Below are positions 1 through 8,671 of a stretch of DNA of 64,000 bases, one piece after another. The position numbers and the translations under genes were made by a program. The notes under the pieces were generated by a model. It did not search any database, was not told the DNA's origin, and saw only the letters and a list, made by a program, of their open reading frames with translations. This DNA comes from Enterococcus moraviensis ATCC BAA-383 (GTDB lineage Bacteria > Bacillota > Bacilli > Lactobacillales > Enterococcaceae). The stretch lies in assembly GCF_000407445.1 (NCBI RefSeq), contig NZ_ASWB01000001.1, positions 1,178,001 to 1,242,000 of the forward strand. Direction: 5' to 3'. Position 1 is the first letter of the stretch. Every line of letters begins with the position of its first letter.

Positions 1-2070
1 ACTGTTCCATTCCGGCACTTCTACAGCAATACCTCTCTTTTCCACTACTGTTGTACCAAGTGGCATCCGACCATCTGTCATATCATTTTTCACAAAGGCA
101 CTAACGGCAAGATCATTACCTTCTTGACGATTGATTGGTTCTACAATTTCATGAACATAATCCGTCACATTCACTTGGCGTACTTTTGGTTTTATTTCAA
201 CTGTTTGCCAAGATTCTGGTACTTCGACTTTATGCAACAATTCAACCGTACGTTCGATTGCTTGAATGTTTTTATCCACAACAGACATCGACTTTCTAGC
301 ATAGCTCTTGAAAGCTTCTTCTTTTAATATTGGCAAGACTTCATCGAACGGCATGATGTTTGCTAATTTGAAGAAAGCAGTTTCCATCGCTGTATTGATG
401 CGTCCGCCTAGCCCCACTTCACTTGCTAGTTTAACTGCATTTATCGTATAAAAGTTAATGTTATTTTCTGCTAAATATTTTTTCAATTTATTTGGTAAAA
501 ACCGCTCTAATTGTTCATCATTCCAAACTGTATTTAGTAAAAAGGTACCCCCTTTTTTCAGGCCTTTCACTAAATCATACGTATTCAAATACGCTGCCGT
601 ATGACAGGCAACAAAATCAGCATGCTCAATTAAATAAGTCGAACGAATCGGAGTCTCACCAAAACGTAAATGAGAAACAGTTAGTCCACCAGATTTTTTT
701 GAATCATAATAAAAGAAGCCTTGAGCATATTTATCTGTATGATCACCAATGATCTTGATTGCTGATTTATTTGCCCCAACTGTACCATCTGAACCAAATC
801 CCCAAAATTTTGCTTGATAAGTAGTGGAATTTGTTAGATCTAATGCTTCTCCGCAGTCAAGCGATGTATAGGTCACATCATCCACAATACCGATTGTAAA
901 GCGTGACTTCGCTGCTTTTTTATCTTTTAATAACTCGTTATAAATTGCCACAATTTGATTGGGTAAAACATCTTTTGACCCTAAGCCATAACGTCCACCG
1001 ATGATCATTGGGCGTAGATCAGATTCATACATCGCACTTTGGACATCCAGTAGCAAAGGTTCACCACCTGCTCCAGGTTCTTTTGTGCGATCTATCACAC
1101 CGATAGCTTTAACAGTTTTGGGCATTTTTTCTAAAAAGCTTTCAATCGGAAACGGGCGGTACAAATGAATATTTAAGAAACCAACTTTTCTACCTTGTTT
1201 GGTTAAATAATCAATGGTTTGCTCAATCGCTTGCGCTGCTGATCCCATGGAAACAATTACTTCTTCAGCATCTTCTGCCCCATAATATGTAACCAAATCA
1301 TAGGCTGTCCCTCTTAATGTATTGATTTCGTCCATATATTTTTTCACAATTGCAGGGATTTCTTCATAATATTGATTGATCGTTTCTCTTTGTTGAAAAT
1401 GGATATCTGGATTTTGATTCGTTCCACTAACAGAAGGATGATTTGGATTCATACTTCTACTACGGAATTTGTCTAATTTCTCTTGATCCAATAATGGCGC
1501 TAATTCGTCGTATTCTAATACTTCTATTTTTTGAATTTCATGACTCGTGCGAAACCCATCAAAAAAGTTGATAAATGGAACACTCGATTCAATTGATGCC
1601 AAATGAGCAACTGGCGATAAATCCATGACTTCTTGCACACTGCTTTCACACAACATCGCAAAACCAGTCTGACGAGCGGCCATCACATCTCCATGGTCAC
1701 CAAAAATATTCAACGCATTCGTTGTCACAGCACGACTTGCCACATGAAAAACTGAAGGAAGTAATTCTCCAGCAATCTTATACATATTTGGAATCATTAA
1801 TAGTAACCCTTGTGAAGCAGTATATGTAGTTGTTAGCGCACCTGTTTTAAGTGATCCATGAACCACTCCAGCGGCACCTGCTTCTGATTGCATTTCAACG
1901 ATTTTTACGGGTTGTCCAAAAATATTTTGTTTACCTTCTGCCGACCATTGATCAACAAGTTCTGCCATTGTTGAACTCGGTGTAATTGGATAAATAGCCG
2001 CAAGTTCAGTAAACGCATATGAGATGTATGCGGCTGCTGTATTTCCATCCATTGTCTTCATTTTTCGCAT
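1..2070 (-). CDS. nifJ: Pyruvate:ferredoxin/flavodoxin oxidoreductase, N-terminal 690 residues (runs off left edge)
   Basis: The reading frame is open from an ATG at 2070 to the window edge without a stop. It reads as the N-terminal 60% of a homodimeric pyruvate:ferredoxin (flavodoxin) oxidoreductase, which oxidatively decarboxylates pyruvate to acetyl-CoA and reduces ferredoxin or flavodoxin. Visible landmarks are MDGNTAAAYISYAFTELAAI with the IYPITPSS motif near the start (pyruvate/TPP domain I), the GDHGDVMAAR segment, the GRYGLGSKD segment and the WGFGSDGTVGANK segment of the EKR/gamma region. The 4Fe-4S ferredoxin domain and TPP-binding part lie outside. ATGs at 2061 and 2052 are in frame; 2070 was chosen because AAGGATGA lies upstream, with a rather long spacing. 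The flavodoxin gene at 53703 could supply an electron acceptor (inference). Confidence 0.93.
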   Translation of the reverse strand, partial: MRKMKTMDGNTAAAYISYAFTELAAIYPITPSSTMAELVDQWSAEGKQNIFGQPVKIVEMQSEAGAAGVVHGSLKTGALTTTYTASQGLLLMIPNMYKIAGELLPSVFHVASRAVTTNALNIFGDHGDVMAARQTGFAMLCESSVQEVMDLSPVAHLASIESSVPFINFFDGFRTSHEIQKIEVLEYDELAPLLDQEKLDKFRSRSMNPNHPSVSGTNQNPDIHFQQRETINQYYEEIPAIVKKYMDEINTLRGTAYDLVTYYGAEDAEEVIVSMGSAAQAIEQTIDYLTKQGRKVGFLNIHLYRPFPIESFLEKMPKTVKAIGVIDRTKEPGAGGEPLLLDVQSAMYESDLRPMIIGGRYGLGSKDVLPNQIVAIYNELLKDKKAAKSRFTIGIVDDVTYTSLDCGEALDLTNSTTYQAKFWGFGSDGTVGANKSAIKIIGDHTDKYAQGFFYYDSKKSGGLTVSHLRFGETPIRSTYLIEHADFVACHTAAYLNTYDLVKGLKKGGTFLLNTVWNDEQLERFLPNKLKKYLAENNINFYTINAVKLASEVGLGGRINTAMETAFFKLANIMPFDEVLPILKEEAFKSYARKSMSVVDKNIQAIERTVELLHKVEVPESWQTVEIKPKVRQVNVTDYVHEIVEPINRQEGNDLAVSAFVKNDMTDGRMPLGTTVVEKRGIAVEVPEWNS

Positions 2071-2127
2071 TATATAGTCATCATCCTTCTATCTAAAAGT
2101 AGAATAGTTGCACGCATATTCTTCTCC

Positions 2128-2156
2128 ATTATAACGGAAGCTTGTCAAATTTGAAA
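2128..2156 (-). promoter_or_regulatory. Putative promoter of nifJ
   Basis: On the minus strand a perfect TATAAT (2128-2133) lies about 58 bases before the nifJ ATG. The only hexamer at 17-base spacing is TTTCAA, a weak -35. A TTGACA is present but only 9 bases from the -10, so it cannot pair with it. A weak -35 would fit a regulated promoter. Confidence 0.5.
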
Positions 2157-2158
2157 CA

Positions 2159-2181
2159 GTTTGTGAAAACATTTCACAAAC
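2159..2181. promoter_or_regulatory. Perfect 10-bp inverted repeat upstream of nifJ, possible operator
   Basis: GTTTGTGAAA and TTTCACAAAC flank a 3-base centre, directly upstream of the putative nifJ -35 region. The half-site TTGTGA...TCACAA resembles Rex (NADH-sensing) operators and also CRP-family sites, but the spacing between half-sites is 7 rather than the usual 6. No U-run follows it on either strand, so it is not a convincing terminator. A redox-linked operator is an inference from half-site and position. Confidence 0.5.
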
Positions 2182-2230
2182 TTATTATTTATTTAGCTTT
2201 CTCCTATTACAACATTGAGGCTTTTTTGTG

Positions 2231-2259
2231 AAAAAAAGTTGAGACACGTCTCAACTTTT
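2231..2259 (-). terminator. Rho-independent terminator of the 2251-3288 gene
   Basis: A 12-bp perfect stem (AAAAGTTGAGAC with its complement) overlaps the stop codon. On the minus strand it is followed by a run of seven T. Confidence 0.8.
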
Positions 2260-3288
2260 ATTATTTTTCTTTTGGCGCTTTTGTTCACTTCTGCTTTTAT
2301 ATCTTACTCCTTTTTCAGCTAACCTTCTGACTAGCTGATACACCCAATTGTCTTTAGGAGAAATCCAACTTTTTTTTATGGTATTTCGCTTTTCTGTATC
2401 CAAAAACCGAGGAGGATTACCATCTAATTTATCGTGCGTTTGAAATGAATCAATTCTAGGGCGTTCTCCATAATTAAACGTTTCACCATTTGCAATGGCA
2501 CAATCAAAATAGTCTGTTCTTTTGACTGTTTCACTCCATTGGCTTAATAATTGTCCCGCTTCGTCTACAATAAATTCGCTATGATAATCTGCTGATACTA
2601 TTTTTCGATAGAATCCTTCTGTTTTTAGTTTTTTGAATAACCCTTTATTTGTCATTGTTCGATTGTTTTTCCTGATATCATCTGTCAATAGAACTACCCC
2701 AAGTTGGGCACGATTATGATAGTGAGGATCCGCATAAAACCAGTTCTTACCAAGAATCATTTTTATGGCAGCTTCATCATTTTGCAAGTCATATTTTTCT
2801 CTATAGTTTTCTACATACTCGATAGTGCATTTATCCAATTGATTTCTGAATTGGTGGATTTTCGTTTCTGTTGAATATTTTTTCTTGAGTACTATTTTTG
2901 ATAATGTCTTATCTTCTTTTGCTATAAGTAAACCATTCGGATACGCTTGCTGTACCGCTTTTGCATACAGACTAAAAAATAAAGCGCCTGGAGGCATTTG
3001 CTCATAAAATCGATACTTAGTTTCCTCAAACTGTAAATCACCTACTTCATTTAAATAACCACCCAAATGATTGATGACCAGTATGACTTTTTCTTGTGCT
3101 GAAAGCTCACTTTGAGCAAACATTTCTGTATACATCTCAGAACCAATCAAAAAAAGCTCTTGATCCCACTTTAACTTATTTTCCTTGATTTTATGTATAT
3201 AGACAACGATAGCTGCTAGATCCCAGCCTTCGCGCTGAAGCTCCGTTATCCTATTAAAGTCAGTTGAAGAAAACTCGGACTCTTTCAT
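2251..3288 (-). CDS. Uncharacterised cytoplasmic protein, 345 aa
   Basis: A well-formed gene with an AAGGAG Shine-Dalgarno before its ATG and its own terminator, so it is probably a single-gene unit. I see no signal peptide or membrane segment. The protein is mixed alpha/beta with a lysine- and glutamine-rich C-terminus (last 20 residues strongly basic). Segments such as GKNWFYADPHYHNRAQLGVVL (with aromatic and His residues, about residue 180) and NYGERPRIDSFQTHD (about residue 273) look conserved rather than random. It may belong to the DUF3114 group of Firmicute proteins, but that is a guess from memory of the family and I give no function. Neighbours (nifJ and an iron-linked monooxygenase-like gene) are in separate units and say little. 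Confidence 0.75.
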   Translation of the reverse strand: MKESEFSSTDFNRITELQREGWDLAAIVVYIHKIKENKLKWDQELFLIGSEMYTEMFAQSELSAQEKVILVINHLGGYLNEVGDLQFEETKYRFYEQMPPGALFFSLYAKAVQQAYPNGLLIAKEDKTLSKIVLKKKYSTETKIHQFRNQLDKCTIEYVENYREKYDLQNDEAAIKMILGKNWFYADPHYHNRAQLGVVLLTDDIRKNNRTMTNKGLFKKLKTEGFYRKIVSADYHSEFIVDEAGQLLSQWSETVKRTDYFDCAIANGETFNYGERPRIDSFQTHDKLDGNPPRFLDTEKRNTIKKSWISPKDNWVYQLVRRLAEKGVRYKSRSEQKRQKKNNKS

Positions 3289-3360
3289 ACCTTTTCTCCT
3301 TCGTGTTCGTTTAAACTCTACTATACCTGCTTTTTCAAAATAGTTACACTCATTTGAACA

Positions 3361-3401
3361 AAATAAAAGAATCTAAAACAAAGAAATTTGCCTCAGATTC
3401 T
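3361..3401 (-). terminator. Probable terminator of the 3413-3721 gene
   Basis: AGAATCT and AGATTCT flank an interrupted extension of the stem, just past the stop codon; on the minus strand a T-rich stretch (TTTTATTTTG) follows. Confidence 0.6.
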
Positions 3402-3412
3402 AGTCGATATTT

Positions 3413-3721
3413 TTAAGAAGAAAGGTCATAACTTTTTCTGATTTTTTCTATTACAACAGATGGTTTGGCCTCTTTGTTCTTATGAGCATCTCGATGTTCT
3501 TGTAAGTGTTCTGGACGTTTTAACCAATTTTGAAAATCTTTTTTATTCTCCCATTTTGAAACCAACATGAACTCGCAACTATCTTTATCTTCTGTAAACC
3601 AACATTCACTTGATAAGCATCCTGAAAAACCTAGCATCGAAGTAACATCCTTACTTGTCTTAGCTTCAAACATTTCTTTGCCTTCTTTTTTTATAATGAA
3701 AGCTACAGTTTGAATAATCAT
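3413..3721 (-). CDS. Antibiotic-biosynthesis-monooxygenase (ABM)/IsdG-like small protein, 102 aa
   Basis: The protein has the size and pattern of a dimeric alpha/beta ABM-fold protein, the superfamily that includes the haem-degrading enzymes IsdG, IsdI and HmoB. The segment KWENKKDFQNWLKRPEHLQ, followed by EH, matches the IsdG helix in which a Trp is followed ten residues later by the haem-ligating His; both residues are present here. The Asn near position 7 that completes the IsdG catalytic triad is not evident: the protein starts MIIQTVAFII. So haem binding is plausible and classical haem-degrading chemistry uncertain. AAAGGAGAG precedes the ATG. A Fur-box-like sequence at 3746-3760 suggests iron control. 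It has its own terminator and appears monocistronic. Confidence 0.75.
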   Translation of the reverse strand: MIIQTVAFIIKKEGKEMFEAKTSKDVTSMLGFSGCLSSECWFTEDKDSCEFMLVSKWENKKDFQNWLKRPEHLQEHRDAHKNKEAKPSVVIEKIRKSYDLSS

Positions 3722-3745
3722 GGCATTCTCTCCTTTAACCTCAAT

Positions 3746-3760
3746 TGATAATGATTCTCA
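3746..3760. promoter_or_regulatory. Fur-box-like operator
   Basis: TGATAATGATTCTCA fits the 7-1-7 Fur inverted repeat TGATAAT-N-ATTATCA with one mismatch. It lies 25-40 bases upstream of the ABM-like start codon, overlapping or just downstream of a TATAAT on the minus strand, so binding would block transcription under iron-replete conditions (inference). Confidence 0.7.
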
Positions 3761-3810
3761 ATTATAAGTATAGCATATTTCTCAAGTTTAAACTGCACTA
3801 TCTTTCAACT

Positions 3811-3843
3811 AAAAAATAAGGCTGAGCACTTTGGCTCAACCTT
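3811..3843 (-). terminator. Terminator of glnRA
   Basis: A 10-bp stem (AAGGTTGAGC / GCTCAGCCTT on the minus strand, one G-U pair) is followed by TATTTTTT, 10 bases after the glnA stop. Confidence 0.85.
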
Positions 3844-3852
3844 ACACAAGTT

Positions 3853-5193
3853 TTAATATAATTCTAAATATTGTTCTCTTTCCCATTCAGAAACGGTTTG
3901 ACGGAAAGCAGCCCACTCCATACGTTTCGCTTCAACAAAGTTCACATAAATGTGTTCACCAAGTGCATTGACCATGACTTTGTCTTTGCGTAGCTCTTTG
4001 ATTGCATTATGCAGAGTTGAAGGTAAATCATGAATTTGTGCTTCTTTTCGCTCTTCCTCATTCATCACATAAATGTTGCGATCAACAGCTTGTGGTGGCT
4101 CAATTTCATTTTTGATTCCATCTAAACCAGCTTGTAATAATGCCGCCATTGTTAAATATGGATTTGCTGAAGGATCGACTGAGCGTAATTCTAAACGAGT
4201 AGAAAGTCCACGAGATTCTGGAACACGTACTAATGGCGAACGATTGCGTCCACTCCATGCAACATATACTGGTGCTTCATATCCTGGTACTAAACGCTTA
4301 TATGAATTAACAGTTGGGTTACAAACTGCTGTATATGCTCGTGCATGTTTTAATAATCCTCCAAGGAAATGATAAGCCGTTTGACTTAGTTGCATTGGAC
4401 CATTTTCATCATAAAAGACATTTTCATCATCTTTAAACAATGACATATTGCAGTGCATCCCAGATCCATTGATCCCGTACAATGGTTTTGGCATGAACGT
4501 TGCGTGTAATCCGTGCTTTCTAGCTATTGTTTTAACCACTAATTTAAATGTTTGGATATTATCACAAGCCTCAATAACATCTGCATATTTAAAATCGATT
4601 TCATGTTGGCCTGGTGCTACCTCATGATGAGATGCTTCGACTTCAAAACCTAAACTTTCTAATTCAAGGACGATATCTCTACGACAATTTTCTCCAAGGT
4701 CTGTTGGGGCAAAATCAAAATAACCACCTCGGTCATTTAAATCTGTTGTGATTTTTCCATCTTCATCTAATTTGAATAAGAAGAATTCTGGTTCTGGGCC
4801 AAGATTAAACGATGTAAACCCTAGCTCTTCCATATCTGCAAGTGCTCGTTTTAAATTGCCACGAGGATCGCCTGCAAATGGCGTACCATCTGGATTATAG
4901 ATATCACAAATCAAACGTGCGACCTTCCCGTGATCACTCTCCCATGGAAAAATCATCCATGTTGAAACGTCTGGATACAGATACATATCACTCTCTTCGA
5001 TTCTCACAAAACCTTCAATAGAAGACCCATCAAACATCATTTTATTACTTAACACTTTGTCTAATTGGCTCACTGGAACTTCCACATTTTTGATTGTTCC
5101 CATAATGTCTGTAAACATTAATCGTAAAAATCGAACATTTTCTTCATCGGCAATTCGTTTGATATCTTCTACTGTGTTTTGTTTCTTTGTCAT
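3853..5193 (-). CDS. glnA: Glutamine synthetase, type I-alpha
   Basis: ATP-dependent synthesis of glutamine from glutamate and ammonia; the active enzyme is a cytosolic dodecamer. The 446-residue length is that of Gram-positive GSI-alpha, without the adenylylation loop insertion of GSI-beta. Visible motifs are FDGSSIEGF at 54-62, GPEPEFF, NGSGMH, and [10 protein letters not shown]; the Arg two residues after the first motif (VRIEESDM) corresponds to the feedback-inhibition arginine of the Bacillus enzyme. It is the second gene of a glnRA operon, about 40 bases downstream of glnR. In this family feedback-inhibited GlnA also controls GlnR, so the pair is autoregulated; the GlnR box at 5682-5698 supports this. 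A clear terminator follows. Confidence 0.98.
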   Translation of the reverse strand: MTKKQNTVEDIKRIADEENVRFLRLMFTDIMGTIKNVEVPVSQLDKVLSNKMMFDGSSIEGFVRIEESDMYLYPDVSTWMIFPWESDHGKVARLICDIYNPDGTPFAGDPRGNLKRALADMEELGFTSFNLGPEPEFFLFKLDEDGKITTDLNDRGGYFDFAPTDLGENCRRDIVLELESLGFEVEASHHEVAPGQHEIDFKYADVIEACDNIQTFKLVVKTIARKHGLHATFMPKPLYGINGSGMHCNMSLFKDDENVFYDENGPMQLSQTAYHFLGGLLKHARAYTAVCNPTVNSYKRLVPGYEAPVYVAWSGRNRSPLVRVPESRGLSTRLELRSVDPSANPYLTMAALLQAGLDGIKNEIEPPQAVDRNIYVMNEEERKEAQIHDLPSTLHNAIKELRKDKVMVNALGEHIYVNFVEAKRMEWAAFRQTVSEWEREQYLELY

Positions 5194-5234
5194 AGTATTC
5201 CTTCACGTCCTTCATTTTTTATGTGAATCTCAGG

Positions 5235-5618
5235 TTACAGTTTTGGTCCTCTGGATTGGAATGGATTCTGTTGAGTAAGTCCGCCTTGAGAAATAAGTTC
5301 ATCATATAAAATTTTTCGAACATCTTCATCAGTTAGCGGCTTGTTCGATTCTTGTGCATGCATTTGTTCTTCCAACTTCATTTCATAAACGCGTTTGATC
5401 CCGGCCATGTTTAGACCATCTGATAAATAATCTTTGATTTCTAGCAAGACGTCAATATCATTCAATGAATACATCCGTCGATTTCCTTCACTTCTTTCAG
5501 GATGAATCAGATCTTGCTCTTCATAATAACGGATTTGACGTGCTGATAAATCAGTCAGTTTCATAACTGTACCAATTGGAAAAACCGACATTGATCTTCT
5601 CAGTTCCTTCTCTCTCAT
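5235..5618 (-). CDS. glnR: GlnR, MerR-family nitrogen repressor
   Basis: A 127-residue MerR-type winged helix-turn-helix repressor of nitrogen assimilation. The N-terminal region FPIGTVMKLTDLSARQIRYY is the DNA-binding HTH, and the C-terminal tail is the part that senses feedback-inhibited GlnA in the characterised Bacillus system. The frame opens with a GTG at 5624, but the ATG at 5618 (MREKELRRS) is preceded by AGAGGGGGG at good spacing and matches the usual GlnR start, so I use it. It is co-transcribed with glnA, driven by a strong promoter (TTGACA, 17 bases, TATTCT) and a GlnR box just upstream of the -35. Confidence 0.95.
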   Translation of the reverse strand: MREKELRRSMSVFPIGTVMKLTDLSARQIRYYEEQDLIHPERSEGNRRMYSLNDIDVLLEIKDYLSDGLNMAGIKRVYEMKLEEQMHAQESNKPLTDEDVRKILYDELISQGGLTQQNPFQSRGPKL

Positions 5619-5645
5619 ATCCACCCCCCTCTCTTAGATAAATAT

Positions 5646-5674
5646 AGAATATCAATACTTTTTTCTATTGTCAA
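5646..5674 (-). promoter_or_regulatory. glnR: glnRA promoter
   Basis: Minus-strand TTGACA (5669-5674), 17-base spacer, TATTCT (5646-5651), about 28 bases before the glnR ATG. Confidence 0.85.
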
Positions 5675-5681
5675 TGATTTA

Positions 5682-5698
5682 TGTTAGGTTTTCTAACA
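5682..5698. promoter_or_regulatory. GlnR/TnrA box
   Basis: TGTTAGGTTTTCTAACA matches the palindromic consensus TGTNA-N7-TNACA exactly and sits 8 bases upstream of the glnRA -35, as expected for GlnR autorepression. I found no second full box nearby. Confidence 0.9.
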
Positions 5699-5759
5699 TA
5701 AAACGAATTATTTGAGTTAAAATTGGTTATTTTATTTGAAATTCATCAAATTTGCATAT

Positions 5760-5800
5760 AAAAAAAGCCATGATATACCTATTTAGGTTATACCAAAGCT
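5760..5800 (-). terminator. Probable terminator downstream of the 5939-7267 gene
   Basis: On the minus strand AGCTTTGGTATAACCT pairs imperfectly with AGGTATATCATGGCT across a 4-base loop and is followed by seven T. Confidence 0.7.
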
Positions 5801-5938
5801 CTTATTACTAAAATAATCGACCGCGTAAACGACTCAACTTAAATTCCCTAAACGCATCTCCACTGCTTCTTTATTAAGCACACTTTTTTGTTTGTCACAA
5901 TTTATAACAACTAAACTTTTTTCTTTCCTCATCTTTCT

Positions 5939-7267
5939 TTACAATAAGAAAAGCACGCATAATAGATTGATTACTGGGATGAAACCTGCATAAAAAAGCA
6001 GACGATTTTTCCCATATTGATTTACCTTCGTTAATGCTTGTTGATAGAGTAGGAATAGAATAATTATTAGAAAAATCGATGCACACATAAGTACTCTAGC
6101 ACCAGAAGCATACATTGTCGGTGAGAACCACATCAATATAGACGAAAATAGAGCAGCACTGTAACTTAGACCAATAAATACTTTTTGCTCAGCGATTCTT
6201 ATTGACAATGTGACAATCAAACCAAAGAATATGCCCCAAAGCATATATGGCGCAAGTGAATTGAATACTGTCCCACTCAAAACATTTCCGGATTTTAGCG
6301 AGTGAATCCACTCGTTTTCCTTAATAAGTTGGAAATTAGTAAATCTATTTGGTAAATTATAGTTCAATAAAAATAAAAATACGGTGTAACCTGCAGTGAT
6401 TTTGGCTAGTAGTCTGGTGTGGTCAATCACTAACGAAACCACGAGAATCATCATAAACAACAATAATAATTTTGTTTGCCATCCTTCGAATAACCAAGAA
6501 CTACCTCTTAAAACTCTTGAAAACAAGGACAATTCATTAAAGTCAGGCATCCACATCTTAACCTCTTGTTGCATCCTAAGTTTATTTCCAGGTGCTAAAA
6601 ACATAAACGTAAAACCAAAGATGAATAATGCAGTTGGGATATAAAGTAAATAATTTTCTTTTTCCTTTTTGATCAACACTGTAATATGATAAACGATAAC
6701 GACCCCAATGATACAAGCTATCAATTGCTCATTTGAAAATGAAAAAATAAAAGCTGGTACCAAATAGAACCAAATAGACGGTTTTTTATTTCTAAAAAAA
6801 TTATCTGCATAAGGGATCATTGCAAACAATCCTAATGCTAACGGCCATAAATAATTTACTGCCCCTGTAATCCAAAAAATCGAGTCTTTCAAAACCCAAA
6901 CATTAATAAATCCAAGTGATAAAAAGGCAATCAAAAAATCCCTTCGACTAACTTTTCCTACAAATATGCGTACCAAAGAATAACTGTACAAAAACCACGC
7001 ACAAGCACTAATTAGATGGTGAATAAATAAAGGAACCAAAAAAATCACATATAATGTGGCTTCTGGGAATAATCGGGCAGACCAATTATTGTAGCGCCAT
7101 TGCATGAACTCCAGAAACGTATGGTCTCGTGATATCGTCATAAACCAACCATCATCTGAATTCAAATCAACGTTAAAATTTAGAAGATAGACAACTGCCA
7201 AAACAAACAATCCTATATAAAACACATAATTCTTTTTATTTCTTTCTAAAGTACTTTTCAAACCCAA
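5939..7267 (-). CDS. Polytopic membrane protein, DUF6056/GT-C-like, 442 aa
   Basis: An integral membrane protein with about a dozen hydrophobic segments over its whole length. The first outer loop carries NVDLNSDDGWF (about residue 30-40), an acidic pair of the kind seen in the first loop of GT-C glycosyltransferases. The mid-protein APGNKLRM segment (about residue 220) is a signature I associate with DUF6056-type proteins. Transfer of a sugar from a lipid carrier on the outer face is therefore possible but not demonstrated. The start is TTG at 7267, six bases after AAGGAGATAA; a second TTG two codons later is possible. It has its own terminator and lies between glnR and hflX, at the edge of the polysaccharide locus. 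Confidence 0.75.
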   Translation of the reverse strand: MGLKSTLERNKKNYVFYIGLFVLAVVYLLNFNVDLNSDDGWFMTISRDHTFLEFMQWRYNNWSARLFPEATLYVIFLVPLFIHHLISACAWFLYSYSLVRIFVGKVSRRDFLIAFLSLGFINVWVLKDSIFWITGAVNYLWPLALGLFAMIPYADNFFRNKKPSIWFYLVPAFIFSFSNEQLIACIIGVVIVYHITVLIKKEKENYLLYIPTALFIFGFTFMFLAPGNKLRMQQEVKMWMPDFNELSLFSRVLRGSSWLFEGWQTKLLLLFMMILVVSLVIDHTRLLAKITAGYTVFLFLLNYNLPNRFTNFQLIKENEWIHSLKSGNVLSGTVFNSLAPYMLWGIFFGLIVTLSIRIAEQKVFIGLSYSAALFSSILMWFSPTMYASGARVLMCASIFLIIILFLLYQQALTKVNQYGKNRLLFYAGFIPVINLLCVLFLL

Positions 7268-7334
7268 ATTATCTCCTTATACTTTTTTTTATTTAGTATA
7301 TCATTAGATACGTGAACTAACTACTAAAAATCAA

Positions 7335-7381
7335 TAAAAACCGAACAGAGCAACTGAAAATCTCATTGCTTTGTTCGGTCT
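7335..7381 (-). terminator. Terminator of the GDPD-miaA-hflX operon
   Basis: On the minus strand GACCGAACAAAGCAA pairs with TTGCTCTGTTCGGT across about 12 bases and is followed by TTTTATTG. Confidence 0.8.
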
Positions 7382-7417
7382 CATAATACTACTAATTTTG
7401 GAAATCTAGTTCATTGT

Positions 7418-8659
7418 TTACTCGTTTGATTCTCGTGTCCACTTAGACTCTTTTTTAGCAAATCCTTTCACATGGTACACATTCTCTACTTCTTCGAATG
7501 TTTCTGATAAAAGTAATGTATGACGCTTTAATTCACTTAACTGTTGCCCTTGACTCGAAGAAATATCAAGTTCATATGGAACTAACAATTCCATCATCTT
7601 CTCTCTAACAGCTTTTGTTAGCTCTTCTTTTCCTAAAGTGCTCTTTGCCGAAACTAAAACATTTGGAAACAAGGTTGGTACAAACTCTGACTCATCAATT
7701 TGATCACTCTTATTGTAAACTGTTAATACTGGAACTTGTTCTAAATCCAAATCGTTCAGTAATTCAACCACAGTTTGTTCATGCTGTAAACGGTCATGGG
7801 CACTTGCATCAACCACATGTAACAACAGATCCATCCCTCGACTTTCTTCTAAAGTCGACTGAAATGCCTCTATCAATTGTGTTGGCAAATCTTGTATGAA
7901 ACCCACCGTATCAGTTAATGTCACAATCATTCCTTGGGGCAACTGCCATTTTTTGGTCAGAGGATCTAATGTGGCAAAAAGTTGATCTTCTGAATAAGTC
8001 CCTGCAGTCGTCAATAAGTTTAAAATCGTTGATTTTCCAGCATTCGTATAACCTATCAATCCTATCTGAAAAAGGTCAGAGGATTGACGCTTTTGTCTGC
8101 TGCGTTCCCGATGTGCGGTTACTTCTTTTAACTCACGTTTAATGGCAATAATTTTATTGCGGATATGTCTACGATCTGATTCAAGCTTGGTTTCACCAGG
8201 TCCTCTTGTACCAATTCCCCCACCTAAACGAGAAAGCTGTTTTCCTTGTCCGATCAATCGTGGCAGTAAATAATTCAACTGTGCTAGCTCAACTTGTAAT
8301 TTGCCCTCTTTTGAACGAGCACGCATTGCAAAAATATCTAAGATTAGTTGTACTCGGTCGATTACTTTTACCCCAACCGCTTCAACAATCAATTGGTTTT
8401 GTCTAGGTGTTAATTCATGGTTGAAAATAACGATATCTGCTTCATACGCATCAACTAATTGAACTAACTCTTCTACTTTCCCTTTTCCAATAACTGTTTG
8501 GGCATCGACGCGTGGGCGCTTTTGTGTCAAAGAAAACACGACTTCTCCTTGAGCAGTCTTGGTCAAATTTTTCAATTCTTTCATTGAGCCTTCAAAACGA
8601 GTATAGTTTCCTTCTGTTTCGACACCTACTAAAATAACCTTTTCTGCTAATTTTTCCAT
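7418..8659 (-). CDS. hflX: GTPase HflX
   Basis: A ribosome-associated GTPase that, in characterised bacteria, splits stalled or hibernating 70S ribosomes. The N-terminal HflX domain (about 1-190) contains the glycine-rich GGGIGTRGPGETKLE at 146-160. The G domain follows: G1 GYTNAGKS at 203-210, G3 DTVGFI at about 249, and G4 NKSD at about 316. The short C-terminal tail ends at 413, typical length. An RBS GGAAGGATAAGAG precedes the ATG. It lies 12 bases downstream of miaA in one operon, which pairs tRNA modification with ribosome rescue as in other bacteria. Confidence 0.97.
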   Translation of the reverse strand: MEKLAEKVILVGVETEGNYTRFEGSMKELKNLTKTAQGEVVFSLTQKRPRVDAQTVIGKGKVEELVQLVDAYEADIVIFNHELTPRQNQLIVEAVGVKVIDRVQLILDIFAMRARSKEGKLQVELAQLNYLLPRLIGQGKQLSRLGGGIGTRGPGETKLESDRRHIRNKIIAIKRELKEVTAHRERSRQKRQSSDLFQIGLIGYTNAGKSTILNLLTTAGTYSEDQLFATLDPLTKKWQLPQGMIVTLTDTVGFIQDLPTQLIEAFQSTLEESRGMDLLLHVVDASAHDRLQHEQTVVELLNDLDLEQVPVLTVYNKSDQIDESEFVPTLFPNVLVSAKSTLGKEELTKAVREKMMELLVPYELDISSSQGQQLSELKRHTLLLSETFEEVENVYHVKGFAKKESKWTRESNE

Positions 8660-8671
8660 CTCTTATCCTTC

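Noticed and set aside
2161-2179. cre (CcpA) site or terminator upstream of nifJ
   Set aside because: The repeat is one base short for cre and lacks the central CG; it has no T-run for a terminator.
4073-4372. A 99-aa plus-strand ORF inside glnA
   Set aside because: It is antisense to a highly conserved gene, has no RBS and its translation looks random.
5700-5760. A second GlnR box upstream of the first
   Set aside because: TTAAAATTGGTTATTTTATT has no pair of TGTNA/TNACA half-sites at the right spacing.
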